From Candidatus Aminicenantota bacterium (GTDB taxonomy: Bacteria > Acidobacteriota > Aminicenantia > Aminicenantales > Saccharicenantaceae), in NCBI GenBank assembly GCA_013178315.1, contig JABLWX010000020.1, positions 1-36,000 of the forward strand: a stretch of 36,000 nucleotides of DNA, given 5' to 3'. Below the pieces are notes generated by a model. The model saw only the letters and a list, made by a program, of their open reading frames with translations, was not told the DNA's origin and ran no database searches. Of this stretch, positions 24,188 to 33,090 are shown one piece after another. Made by a program: the position numbers and the translations under genes. Position 1 is the stretch's first letter, and each line of letters starts with the position of its first letter.

Positions 24188-25786
24188 ATGGAAAAAGTTG
24201 TCCTTCTCGGCGATGAGGCAGTGGCCCTGGCCGCCATCCAGGCCGGGCTGACCGCGGCCTATTCCTACCCCGGAACACCGGCCTCGGAAATAATGGAGTT
24301 CTTGATCAGGAATTCAGAGGGCGGCCGGAAGTACACGGCCAAGTGGTGTGTCAATGAAAAGGTGGCCTGCGAGGAAGCCCTGGGCGTGTCCTTTGCCGGC
24401 AAGCGGGCCATGGTCTCCTTCAAGCATGTCGGCCTCAACGTGGCCGCCGATCCTTTCATCAATTCGGCCATCACCGGGGCCAACGGGGGCCTGGTGGTGG
24501 TGGTGGCCGATGACCCGGGCATGCATTCCTCCCAGGACGAGCAGGACAGTCGCTATTATGCTGATTTTGCCCGTATTCTCTGCCTGGAACCGGCCGGCCA
24601 CCAGGAAGCCTATAACATGACCAGGGAGGCTTTTGACCTGTCCGAAAAGTTCAGGATCCCGGTGATGATCAGGCTGGTGACCCGTCTGGCCCACAGCCGG
24701 TCTTCGGTGGCAACGGCCGCGCCCCGCGAGCAGAATAAGGACCTGCCCTACGGTACCTGGCAGGACTGGACCCTGCTTCCAGGAAATGCCCGGCGGCGTT
24801 TCAGGATTCTCCTGGACAGGCAGAAAGAATTGCTGGAGTATTCCGAAAACAGCGGGTACAACCAGCTGGTGTTGAACCCCACGGGGGGACGACTGGGGGT
24901 GGTGGTTTCTGGAATTGCCTATAATTATTTCAAGGAAGTGGCCTCTTCGCTCCCGGGCGAGCCCTCATACCTGAAGGTCTCCACCTATCCATTTCCGGTA
25001 AACAAGCTCCGCCGGCTGATCGAGCAGGTGGATGAGATTCTGGTGATCGAAGAAGGTTATCCCTTCATTGAAAGGTTTCTGCAAGGGGTGGTCGGGATTT
25101 CCGGAAAGACCATCCGTGGCAAGATGGACGGAAGCCTGCCGGCCACCGGTGAGCTTACCCCGGACCTGGTGGCCAGGGCACTGGGCTTGCCAGAAAGAAC
25201 TGGATTGAAGACCGGGGATTTCAAGCTGGCGGGCAGACCCCCGCAACTCTGCGTTGGCTGTCCCCATGCCGATACCTATAAGGCCCTGAATGAAGCCATC
25301 AGGGATTTCCCCCGCCCGGTGGTCTTTTCTGACATAGGCTGTTATACGCTGGGAGCCCTTCCGCCCTATAATGCCATCCAGACCTGTGTCTGCATGGGAG
25401 CCAGCGTTTCCATGGCCAAGGGTGGGGCGGAAGCCGGCATTCATCCCTCGGTGGCAGTTATCGGTGATTCCACCTTTGCCCACTCCGGAATAACCCCGCT
25501 GCTTGATGCCGTTCACTCCAACACGGCCATGACGGTCATCATCCTGGACAACGGAACGGTGGCCATGACCGGCACCCAGCCCAGCTTTGGAACCGGGGAG
25601 CCACTCGACCGACTGGTGGCCGGCCTCGGTGTGGAACCAAACCACCTGCGGGTCATCGTGCCGCTGCCCAAGAATCACCAGGAAAACGTCAAGGTGATTA
25701 AGGAAGAACTATCCCATCAAGGCCTATCGGTCATCATCGCCCGCCGGGAGTGCATCCAGATCGTGGGCGAGAAAAAGAGGAGTTAA
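24188..25786 (+). CDS. iorA: Indolepyruvate:ferredoxin oxidoreductase alpha subunit, lacking the ferredoxin domain
   Basis: 532 aa. With IorB it converts aryl-2-oxo acids (indolepyruvate, phenylpyruvate, hydroxyphenylpyruvate) plus CoA to aryl-acetyl-CoA and CO2 with reduction of ferredoxin, using thiamine diphosphate. Seen: N-terminal pyrimidine domain (MEKVVLLGDEAVALAAIQAG, AYSYPGTPASEIMEF, CNEKVA-like VNEKVACEEALG), the CVGCPHADTYKAL block and the TPP domain (GDSTFAHSGITPLLDAV, ILDNGTVAMTGTQPS). Typical IorA is over 600 aa and ends in a two-cluster ferredoxin-like domain with CxxCxxCxxxCP motifs. Here the protein stops after IARRECIQIVGEKKRS and iorB starts 2 nt later, so no ferredoxin remnant exists. 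Confidence 0.92.
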   Translation: MEKVVLLGDEAVALAAIQAGLTAAYSYPGTPASEIMEFLIRNSEGGRKYTAKWCVNEKVACEEALGVSFAGKRAMVSFKHVGLNVAADPFINSAITGANGGLVVVVADDPGMHSSQDEQDSRYYADFARILCLEPAGHQEAYNMTREAFDLSEKFRIPVMIRLVTRLAHSRSSVATAAPREQNKDLPYGTWQDWTLLPGNARRRFRILLDRQKELLEYSENSGYNQLVLNPTGGRLGVVVSGIAYNYFKEVASSLPGEPSYLKVSTYPFPVNKLRRLIEQVDEILVIEEGYPFIERFLQGVVGISGKTIRGKMDGSLPATGELTPDLVARALGLPERTGLKTGDFKLAGRPPQLCVGCPHADTYKALNEAIRDFPRPVVFSDIGCYTLGALPPYNAIQTCVCMGASVSMAKGGAEAGIHPSVAVIGDSTFAHSGITPLLDAVHSNTAMTVIILDNGTVAMTGTQPSFGTGEPLDRLVAGLGVEPNHLRVIVPLPKNHQENVKVIKEELSHQGLSVIIARRECIQIVGEKKRS

Positions 25787-25788
25787 CG

Positions 25789-26364
25789 ATGAAGTACGAT
25801 ATCATCCTGGCAGGAGTCGGGGGGCAGGGCATCCTGTCCATTGCTTTTGTGATCGACAATGCCGCCCTGGAAGAGGGACTGTTTTTCAAGCAGGCCGAGG
25901 TTCATGGCATGTCCCAGAGGGGAGGAGCGGTCCAGTCGCACCTCCGCCTGGCCGATGGCCAGATCTACAGCGACCTGATTCCCCTGGGCCAGGCCGACAT
26001 GATCCTGAGCGTGGAACCGCTGGAAACACTGCGCTACTTTGAATACCTGAAGCCGGACGGGGCTGTCGTCTCCAGCAGGACTCCATATACCAATATCTCG
26101 GACTATCCGGTGCTGGAAGAGGTGTTCCGGGAGATAAAGAAAGCCCCGGTCCATGTCCTGATTGATTCCGAGAAGCTGGCCAGGGAAGCCGGAAGCGTCC
26201 GGGCCCAGAACATGGTTATGCTGGGAGCAGCTTCTATTTTCCTGCCACTCAAGGAAGATTCACTTAAAAAATACATCCAGGTCCTGTTCGAAAAGAGGGG
26301 ACCGCAGATTGTCCAGACCAACCTCAAGGCCTTCGACCTGGGAAGGCAGGCAGCCAGGGCCTGA
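25789..26364 (+). CDS. iorB: Indolepyruvate:ferredoxin oxidoreductase beta subunit
   Basis: 191 aa from ATG 25789, set by the AAGAGGAG site in the end of iorA; the earlier frame opening at 25750 lies inside iorA. This is the gamma-type domain of 2-oxoacid:ferredoxin oxidoreductases: IILAGVGGQGILSIA at the start, KQAEVHGMSQRGGAVQSHLR and AQNMVMLGAAS later, all typical of IorB. It completes the IorAB heterodimer. The next gene follows after 53 nt. Confidence 0.93.
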   Translation: MKYDIILAGVGGQGILSIAFVIDNAALEEGLFFKQAEVHGMSQRGGAVQSHLRLADGQIYSDLIPLGQADMILSVEPLETLRYFEYLKPDGAVVSSRTPYTNISDYPVLEEVFREIKKAPVHVLIDSEKLAREAGSVRAQNMVMLGAASIFLPLKEDSLKKYIQVLFEKRGPQIVQTNLKAFDLGRQAARA

Positions 26365-26417
26365 GGGGGGAAAGCCAGGCCGTTTGAAGGCCGGGATTTT
26401 CAGTGAAGGGATAAAAA

Positions 26418-28739
26418 ATGAAAGATAGCACTAAGGTCGTCAGCTCAATCCTGAAAAAGGCAGAGAAAGAAGGCCGCTATTTTTTGCTGGAGCCAGAGGT
26501 ATACGGGCTGCTGAGAGCCCGCGGCCTGTCGGTACCCAGGCATATCTTTCTCCCGAAAGGCAAGTCGCTTAGCGCAGCCGGTCTCAAGAGGCTGGGAACG
26601 GAACGGGTGGTGGTCAAAATTGTTTCCCCGCTCATCCTGCATAAATCTGACGTGGGCGGAGTGGCCATAGTCCGGGCCAGCCTGAAAGAAGTTCGGGCTG
26701 CGGTTGAGAAGATGTATGCTGAGATTCCTGCCAGGTACAGTCGCCTGTTCGGTCAGAACAAGGTTTCTCCGGAAGAAGTGGCGGCTTCCATCCGGGGGGT
26801 CCTGGTGGCCGAGCTGGTGGGTTTTGAACAGGTGGGTCTCGGTTCGGAGCTGCTGCTGGGCCTCAGGGTCTCAAAAGACTTCGGGCCTGTGGTGACTTTT
26901 GGTGGCGGCGGCCTGGACGTGGAATACCTGAATGCTCACCTGAAAGAAGGACATAGCCTGGCCATCCTGCCCTCTGAAGGCCTGGCGACCCGGGCCTTGC
27001 TTCCGGTCCTTGAGCCCCTGGCCGTTTTCGGAAAAATTGCCAGGGACTTCCGGGGACGCCGGGCTGTGGTCAGGCCGGAAGTTCTGGTCAGGGCGATTGA
27101 AGTCTTCCAGAAGCTGGCCGCCGACTTTTCTCCATTTAACCATAAAGAAGAATTTACCCTGGAGGAACTCGAGGTCAATCCGCTGGTCATAAGGAGAGGA
27201 AATGTCATTCCCCTGGATGGGCTGTGCCGGTTTTCCCGCCAGAAGCTGGAGCCCGCGGACAGGCCGGTGGAGCAGATAAAAAGACTTTTAGAACCGGAGA
27301 GTATCGGTATCATCGGTGTATCCGAAAAGATGAACGTGGGCCATATCATCCTCAATAACATCATCCAGAACGGCTTTCCCCGCGAAAAGATTTTCGTGGT
27401 AAAACCCGGGCTGGAAAGTATCGAGGGCTGCCGCTGCTTTCCGGACGTGGCCGCGCTGCCCGAGACTGTCGACCTTTTCATCCTCACCCTGGGTGCCGAC
27501 TTCGTCTACCCGGTGATGAAAGACCTGGTGGACCTGGAAAAGGCGCGGTCGGTAATAGTCATTGCCGGTGGTCTGGGGGAGAAAGCCGGGACCCAGAGCA
27601 TCGAGGCTGACATTCGAAGTCTGCTCCGTGAAAGACGAAGGCAGGGAAAACTGGCCCCGGTTATCAACGGGGGAAACTGCCTGGGTATTATTTCAGTTCC
27701 GGGTAAATATGACAGCACCTTTATTCCCGGGTATAAATTCCAGCGGCCCTCCGGTCTTCAGGCTGGACTGGCCGTTATCAGCCAGAGCGGGGCCTTCATG
27801 CTCTCCCGGATGAGTAACCAGGACAGGTTCGAGCCTCTCTATGCCATCTCAGTGGGCAACCAGCTGGACCTGACCCTGGGGGATTACCTTAACTATCTCC
27901 AGGGCCGCCCGGAAGTCAAGATAATCGCGGTTTATGCCGAGGGCCTGAAGCCGGGAGACGGCTGGAGGTTCCTGGAGGGGGCCAGGAAGGCAATTAGAGC
28001 CGGGCAAAAGGTCCTGGTCTATAAATCCGGGCGCAGCCCTGAAGGGCGAAAGGCCACCGCCAGCCATACGGCCTCGGTGGCCGGCGATTATGCAGTGGGC
28101 AAGAACCTGCTGAGTCAGGCCGGGGTCCTGGTGGCTGAAACCATAGACGAATTTGAGAACTACATCAGCGGCCTGATCCTGCTGGCCGGCAAAAGAATCT
28201 CCGGCAACCGGGTGGGTCTCGTCTCCAATGCCGGCTTTGAGTCGGTCATCATGGCCGACAACCTCAAGGGCGAAGATGGCGAGCTGGTGTTGCCGGAGTT
28301 TTCTGCCGACAGCGTGGCCAGAATATTGAAAGTGCTGCAGCCCCTGGGGATTGACCGGTTGCAGGATGTTCACAACCCCCTGGACGTTACGCCCATGGCC
28401 GATGATGCTACCTTCTGTGGCTGCGTCCGGGCGCTCCTGGAAGACCCCAATGTTGATTGTGCCGTGGTGTCCTGCGTCCCGATGACGGCAGCCCTGCAGA
28501 CCCTTCCTCCCGGGGAAGGCCACCGGGAAAATATTTTCGCGGCCAACAGTCTGGCTGACGGGCTGATAAAACTATTCCGGACAACCGGGAAGCCTTTTGT
28601 GGTAAACATTGATGCCGGCCGGCTCTATGACCCGCTATGCCGGCACCTGGAGAATAATGGTCTTCCGGTTTTCCGGCGTTGTGACCAGGCGGTAAGATTC
28701 ATGAGGAAACTGGTCAGTTCCGGAATAAATAAACTATAA
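26418..28739 (+). CDS. ADP-forming acyl-CoA synthetase, fused with ATP-grasp part first
   Basis: 773 aa. NDP-forming acyl-CoA synthetases turn acyl-CoA, ADP and phosphate into free acid, CoA and ATP. Residues about 10-260 are the ATP-grasp (beta) part: VVVKIVSPLILHKSDVGGVA, FGPVVTFGGGGLDVEYL and LEELEVNPLVIRRGNVIPLD. From about 285 the alpha part follows: CoA-binding Rossmann domain (PESIGIIGVSEKMNVGH), SQSGAFMLSRMSNQD, then the ligase domain with SHTASVAGDYAV, whose His is the likely phosphorylated residue (family motif SHTGxxAG; here the Gly is Ala). The order beta-alpha is the reverse of the common alpha-beta fusion. Placed after iorAB it would take the arylacetyl-CoA and yield ATP. Shine-Dalgarno AAGGG before ATG 26418. 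Confidence 0.88.
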   Translation: MKDSTKVVSSILKKAEKEGRYFLLEPEVYGLLRARGLSVPRHIFLPKGKSLSAAGLKRLGTERVVVKIVSPLILHKSDVGGVAIVRASLKEVRAAVEKMYAEIPARYSRLFGQNKVSPEEVAASIRGVLVAELVGFEQVGLGSELLLGLRVSKDFGPVVTFGGGGLDVEYLNAHLKEGHSLAILPSEGLATRALLPVLEPLAVFGKIARDFRGRRAVVRPEVLVRAIEVFQKLAADFSPFNHKEEFTLEELEVNPLVIRRGNVIPLDGLCRFSRQKLEPADRPVEQIKRLLEPESIGIIGVSEKMNVGHIILNNIIQNGFPREKIFVVKPGLESIEGCRCFPDVAALPETVDLFILTLGADFVYPVMKDLVDLEKARSVIVIAGGLGEKAGTQSIEADIRSLLRERRRQGKLAPVINGGNCLGIISVPGKYDSTFIPGYKFQRPSGLQAGLAVISQSGAFMLSRMSNQDRFEPLYAISVGNQLDLTLGDYLNYLQGRPEVKIIAVYAEGLKPGDGWRFLEGARKAIRAGQKVLVYKSGRSPEGRKATASHTASVAGDYAVGKNLLSQAGVLVAETIDEFENYISGLILLAGKRISGNRVGLVSNAGFESVIMADNLKGEDGELVLPEFSADSVARILKVLQPLGIDRLQDVHNPLDVTPMADDATFCGCVRALLEDPNVDCAVVSCVPMTAALQTLPPGEGHRENIFAANSLADGLIKLFRTTGKPFVVNIDAGRLYDPLCRHLENNGLPVFRRCDQAVRFMRKLVSSGINKL

Positions 28740-28893
28740 ATTGCTGCCTATTCTTATAACCTGAAAGCAAGGGTGGGGACTTTCTTTATTCCGATGATGA
28801 CTCTTATGCCCGTTTCAATCGGACCCACCGGAAAACATATTACCATTAATTGGGTATGCGGTATGCCCAGCACCCGGTTCAATCTTTAATAAA

Positions 28894-31800
28894 TCAGGCT
28901 GGCATGCTCAAACGGAAGAGAGTGCCCTGCCCGGGACGTGATTTAATTTCCAGTTTAGCCTCCAGCTGTTCGGTTAGGGCTCTTATTATTTCCTGCCCGA
29001 GGCCTGAGGAGGGAGAAGTGAAGAAATCCTCGGCTAGACCGGCGCCGTTGTCTGAAATTTCCAGAGCCAGCCGGTCATCCAGTTTCTCCAGCTTTAACCT
29101 GATTTCCCCCTTTTTTCTGTTGCCGAAGGCATATTTCAAAGCATTGGTTATGATTTCAGTAACGATGAGTCCAAGAGGAATAGCCTTTTTCACCTCGATG
29201 CTAACTGGCTGAAGGTCAAGGTTGAGCTCTATCCTGGCGGCAGCATAGCCTTTAAGAATAGATTGGCTGACGTCATGCAGGAAACGGTCCAGGCCGATTT
29301 CCTGGTATTTTTCGCCGGGGGTCAGCAGGTCATAAACCCGGGAGATGGAAATGATCCGGTTTTTCAGGTTTTCCAGGGGTGCCCGGATTTCTCTTTTGCC
29401 TGTCCGGTTGATTTCCAGACCGATGATGGAGTTGATAAGGGCAAAGGTATTCTTGACCCGGTGTTGAAGTTCTCGCAGTATGGCCTGCTTCTCTTCCATG
29501 CCTCTTTTCAGTTGCTGTTCCATCTTCAGGCGCTCGGTGATATCCACGATGATTGACAGAAGATATTTCCGGTCGCCGAAGATGATAGGGTGAGAGTGGA
29601 CTTCGACATCCCTGATTTCACCGGAAGCCAGACGGTGCCGGAAAATGAAATAGTTTGTTTGCCTGTCTTTGGCCTGGCTCAGTAGCTGATCGATTCGGTC
29701 GGGGGGCAGAGTGTTGATGTTTTTTATGTTAAGTTTCTTAAGTTGCTCGCGGCTGTGGCCGTAGAATTCCTCAGCCCGGTAATTGGCATCGACGATATTC
29801 CCGGTCTCCGGGTCGATGACCAGCATGACTGCCCCGGAATATTCAAAGATGGTCCGGAATCGTTCTTCGCTCTGGCGCAGGGATTCTTCAACTTTTTTCC
29901 TGTCTGTGATGTCTTCGGCTGAGAAAAAGACGCCCAGGAGTTCTTCCTGGCTCGCATAGACCGGGGCCAGATGAAATTCATACCAGACTGAATTACCACC
30001 GGCCACAGGTATTTCTCTTTCCACCCTGACCTGCTCTCCGGATCTTATTCTTTGCAGACTGGCAGTAAAGCTCGATTTAAACTTTTCCGGCAGGAGGTCA
30101 ATCAACTTCTGTCCGACCTGCAACTCCCGGCCCAGGATATCCTTCATTCTCTGGTTAGCTATGCTGTTAAATTTCAGTACCGCTCCGGCCGGGTCCAGGA
30201 AAATAAACGAAAAGGAAGGACTGTCCAGGAAAGCCTCCAGCACGGCCTCTGACTGCCTCAGGGCGCTTTCCATTTTGTATCTTTCCGTGAAGTCTTCGAA
30301 GGTGCCTATGCCACTGATGAAGTTCCCGTCGGCATCAAAAATCCCAGCGAAAAATCCCCGGGCCGGGGTGACCTTGTCGGCGGTTACCGATTGGTACACT
30401 CCTTCGTAATAGCCTATCCGTCCGGAAAGTGCTTCCCTGACCGCGTTTAAGACCTTTTCATCGCGGACCCTTTCCAGGATGTTGAAGCCGATGAGGGCCT
30501 CCCGGCTGGAGCCTATAATCTTGACGAAGGCCTCGTTGCAGTCGGTAATGATTCCGTTTCGATCAAACTGCAGAATTCCCAGCGGCGTGTTCTGGAAGAT
30601 CAGGCGGTAGCGGCCCTCTCTTTCCCTCAGTTCAATTTCCGCTCGTTTTTTTTCGGTGATGTCTTCGAAGACGGTTGAGAACAGGTCTTCGCCCATGGGA
30701 AAGGCGGTTATCTTGAATAATCGTTTCAGGGGTTCGAAATATGACTCAAAGGTGACCGGACGGCCAGTTTCCAGGCATTCCAGGTATTCCCTGAAAAAGG
30801 GAGGGCTTCCAGAACCATAAAGCTCTGAAGCTTTACGTCCGGTAGCCTGTTCTATGTTAATCCCGGTATGCCTTGTATAAGCCTCGTTGACCTCGAGCAC
30901 CTCGTAATCGACCGGCTGGCCGTGTTCATTTCGCACCAGGCGGTGAATGGCCACTCCCTCGGCCATGGATTGAAACAGCCGGAAAAACCTGATTTCGGTT
31001 TTCTGCTGTTCGAGCTGAGCTTCGATTCGGTCAGTTATGTCCCTGACCAGGGCCACGAACCTGTTCTGGCCGGGCCTGTTTTCTCCCTTCCGGCTGATGG
31101 TGGCTTCAAAATAGCGGGTGCCGGATTGAAGGTCCAGGCTGTAATCGAGCTCGCCCTGACCGGATTCGACAGCCTCCTTCAGGGCAAACTGCAATGAATT
31201 GGAAACGTCTTCGGGAAGAATCTCATTTATCCGGCGGCCGATGATCTCTTCCTTGGGGCGGTAGAGGAGCTCTGGCCGGGGTGCCCTGACGTCGATAATT
31301 GTCATCTGCTCATCAAGTTCGAACAGCAGGTCGGGCAGGGAGTTCAGGGTGGCCTCCAGGTGCTCGGTGGTAGCCTGCAACTTTTGCTGATGATCCAGCA
31401 GTTCCCGCTGGGTTTCCAGGAGCTTGTTGACCGCCTGGCTCAGGTTTTCGGCCAGTGTCTCCAGCTCGGATTTCTTCTTCAGCAATTCCTGGTGGGCGGC
31501 ATGGAGCCGGAAGGCCATATTGAGAGAGGCAAACAGGGCGGTTTCGCTATAGCCCTTGACTATGTAACCGTAGGAAGTAATGGCTTCGGTCTTGGCCAGG
31601 ATTTCGGGCTCGGTGTGGCTGGAGATAAAAACCACCGGGATATCTTTTTCAGCCAGCATCCGCCGGGCCGTTTCGCCTCCGTCCATTCCCGGCCCCAGGT
31701 CGATATCCATCAGCACCAGGTCCAGGTCTGGGTCGGAACTAAATATCTCCAGGGCCTGTTCCCCGGTCAGGGCAGTCACCACTTCGTAGCCCCCGCTCTG

Positions 31801-31896
31801 CAGGAGCTCGGATTCCATCAGGGCGATCAGGGCATCGTCTTCCACCAGCAGGATTTTTTTCTTTTTCTCCGCGGAAGTGAGCAGTTTTTTTTCCAT
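28894..31896 (-). CDS. Receiver-multi-PAS sensor histidine kinase
   Basis: 1000 aa. Order: receiver domain (about 13-130; ILLVEDDALIA, phospho-acceptor Asp in LVLMDIDLGPGMDG, FISSHTE, IVKGYS), a coiled coil (about 135-190), about five PAS domains (190-795, with PAC-like joints such as FVALVRDITDRIEAQ and SIIVDITERLKMEQ), then a HisKA_2/LytS-type kinase core: phospho-His in ELQHRVKNTFALINS, N box VTEIITNALKYAFGN, G1 ISDNGAGLAED and G2 SSGLGQEII. No membrane helix is evident, so signals are sensed in the cytoplasm. A receiver at the N-terminus means it may be controlled by another kinase or pass phosphate internally. No separate response regulator lies beside it. Signal unknown. Confidence 0.9.
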   Translation of the reverse strand: MEKKLLTSAEKKKKILLVEDDALIALMESELLQSGGYEVVTALTGEQALEIFSSDPDLDLVLMDIDLGPGMDGGETARRMLAEKDIPVVFISSHTEPEILAKTEAITSYGYIVKGYSETALFASLNMAFRLHAAHQELLKKKSELETLAENLSQAVNKLLETQRELLDHQQKLQATTEHLEATLNSLPDLLFELDEQMTIIDVRAPRPELLYRPKEEIIGRRINEILPEDVSNSLQFALKEAVESGQGELDYSLDLQSGTRYFEATISRKGENRPGQNRFVALVRDITDRIEAQLEQQKTEIRFFRLFQSMAEGVAIHRLVRNEHGQPVDYEVLEVNEAYTRHTGINIEQATGRKASELYGSGSPPFFREYLECLETGRPVTFESYFEPLKRLFKITAFPMGEDLFSTVFEDITEKKRAEIELREREGRYRLIFQNTPLGILQFDRNGIITDCNEAFVKIIGSSREALIGFNILERVRDEKVLNAVREALSGRIGYYEGVYQSVTADKVTPARGFFAGIFDADGNFISGIGTFEDFTERYKMESALRQSEAVLEAFLDSPSFSFIFLDPAGAVLKFNSIANQRMKDILGRELQVGQKLIDLLPEKFKSSFTASLQRIRSGEQVRVEREIPVAGGNSVWYEFHLAPVYASQEELLGVFFSAEDITDRKKVEESLRQSEERFRTIFEYSGAVMLVIDPETGNIVDANYRAEEFYGHSREQLKKLNIKNINTLPPDRIDQLLSQAKDRQTNYFIFRHRLASGEIRDVEVHSHPIIFGDRKYLLSIIVDITERLKMEQQLKRGMEEKQAILRELQHRVKNTFALINSIIGLEINRTGKREIRAPLENLKNRIISISRVYDLLTPGEKYQEIGLDRFLHDVSQSILKGYAAARIELNLDLQPVSIEVKKAIPLGLIVTEIITNALKYAFGNRKKGEIRLKLEKLDDRLALEISDNGAGLAEDFFTSPSSGLGQEIIRALTEQLEAKLEIKSRPGQGTLFRLSMPA

Positions 31897-31913
31897 TCCC
31901 TTTGCCCATCCAT

Positions 31914-31942
31914 ACTTTAAGGATTTGTGGTATAGCTGTCAA
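31914..31942 (-). promoter_or_regulatory. Promoter of the PAS histidine kinase gene
   Basis: Minus strand: perfect -35 TTGACA (31942-31937), 17-bp spacer, -10 TAAAGT (31919-31914). The leader would be about ten bases with AAAGGGA directly before ATG 31896. Confidence 0.5.
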
Positions 31943-31971
31943 CTGTCATCCGGGCCAGCCGACCAAATAAC

Positions 31972-32001
31972 TTGAAAATATTGTTTTCGTTTTAGTATCC
32001 T
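31972..32001 (+). promoter_or_regulatory. Promoter of the small outer-membrane-like gene
   Basis: -35 TTGAAA (31972-31977), 18-bp spacer, -10 TATCCT (31996-32001), followed by Shine-Dalgarno AAGGAG and ATG 32031. It is divergent from the histidine kinase promoter. Confidence 0.45.
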
Positions 32002-32030
32002 GATAAAGAAAATTTTGGAAAGGAGAAGCA

Positions 32031-32642
32031 ATGGTCAAGGCAACTTCAGGCAGAGTTAGGATTCTAACAGCCATTGGTTTGCTGGGCCTGATGGTATTCT
32101 TTCTGGTAGGCCCATCGTACGGTCAGGAAAAACGGCACGAGTTCTCGGTGGGTTATGGCCTGGTAACCTCCAGCCAGATAGTCGATATCTTCACCAACGT
32201 CCTGCTGATCACCATAACCATCGGCCAGGCCTCCAAGATTGACAATAAGTATCCGGGAGCCATCGTCCTGAACTATAAGTATTCCGGTCGTTCCAGACTG
32301 GCCTTCGGTTTTACCCTGGCCATCGACCGGGCCTCCGGCAACCTGGCCATGGCGAGCAACCCGGTGGGAACCTATTCCGAAAATTACTATACCGGGGCGG
32401 TGGAACTGGATTACCGTTTCATCAACCGCAAGAATTTTTGCCTTTATTCCGGGCTGGGTCTCGGGCTGACGATAAGAAGAGGGGAGTATCGCTATTCAGA
32501 TACAGAGACTTCATCCAATGCGCTGCCTGCTATTAACGTCACCCTCCTCGGGTTCAGGGTAGGGGATAAAATCGCCCTGTTTGGAGAACTTGGCGGTGGT
32601 TATAAAGGAGTCTTCCACGGGGGAATTAGATTCAGCCTGTAG
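32031..32642 (+). CDS. Small outer-membrane beta-barrel-like protein
   Basis: 203 aa, not recognised by name. A clear signal peptide (about residues 1-33; basic start, then ILTAIGLLGLMVFFLVG, cleavage after SYGQ or nearby) is followed by alternating strands rich in Tyr, Gly and Phe: HEFSVGYGLVTSS, GAIVLNYKYSGRSRLAFGF, AVELDYRFINRKNFCLYSG, GELGGGYKGVFHGGIRFSL. This is typical of eight-stranded outer-membrane barrels. Start ATG 32031 has a strong Shine-Dalgarno (AAGGAG). It is divergent from the PAS kinase and may or may not be under its control. Confidence 0.65.
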   Translation: MVKATSGRVRILTAIGLLGLMVFFLVGPSYGQEKRHEFSVGYGLVTSSQIVDIFTNVLLITITIGQASKIDNKYPGAIVLNYKYSGRSRLAFGFTLAIDRASGNLAMASNPVGTYSENYYTGAVELDYRFINRKNFCLYSGLGLGLTIRRGEYRYSDTETSSNALPAINVTLLGFRVGDKIALFGELGGGYKGVFHGGIRFSL

Positions 32643-32733
32643 TCATTAAAAAGCTGGACAGGAAGATTTGCTCAGAACCCGGCGGTATGGTTGACCAACT
32701 GCCGTCTAAATAAGGTCGTGTCCGTGAGAGGCT

Positions 32734-33048
32734 TCAGTGCCAGCCTACCTGGCGGAAGACCTCGGCAATGACCTTGTTACCCGGACCATCTCCTCTGGCC
32801 ACGCTAACCGAAACTGACGGACCGGCTACCTCCTGCAGCCTGGCCACTTCCAGGTGGGAAAAACCGGGGCAGAGAAGAACAGAATGCAGGCCTTCCTCGG
32901 CCACCAGCTTCCGAACCAGTTCGCAAGCCTGGTCGGTGGTTCTCACCACCTGGACCCATAGCTTCATCTTCTCGGTTTCGACCAGGGCTCTATGCTTTTC
33001 GGGATCGGCGTCCGGGGCTTTGCTGATAACGATGGTCTTGAATTTCAT
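32734..33048 (-). CDS. DUF6506-like small protein
   Basis: 104 aa, cytoplasmic, function unknown. The pattern KFKTIVISKAPDADPEKHR, then a short helix, LVAEEGLHSVLLCPGFSH, and VSVSVARGDGP resembles the DUF6506 family as I recall it; this cannot be checked here. Good Shine-Dalgarno (GGGAGG). It begins 42 nt after the stop of the TonB-dependent receptor on the same strand, so both are probably cotranscribed. Receptor and DUF6506 gene together suggest a small uptake or response unit, but no substrate is indicated. Confidence 0.65.
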   Translation of the reverse strand: MKFKTIVISKAPDADPEKHRALVETEKMKLWVQVVRTTDQACELVRKLVAEEGLHSVLLCPGFSHLEVARLQEVAGPSVSVSVARGDGPGNKVIAEVFRQVGWH

Positions 33049-33090
33049 CCGGCCCTCCCGTTTCCTCCCAACTTATATTATCTGCGGTCG

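Noticed and set aside
24965-25678. Minus-strand open frames (up to 237 codons) in iorA and also in the ACD gene (27849-28523)
   Set aside because: Antisense shadows; the sense frames carry complete enzyme motifs.
25700-25800. IorA ferredoxin domain lost by frameshift
   Set aside because: Only 2 nt separate iorA from iorB, and iorB has its own ribosome binding site in the iorA end; no cysteine-rich remnant exists in any frame.
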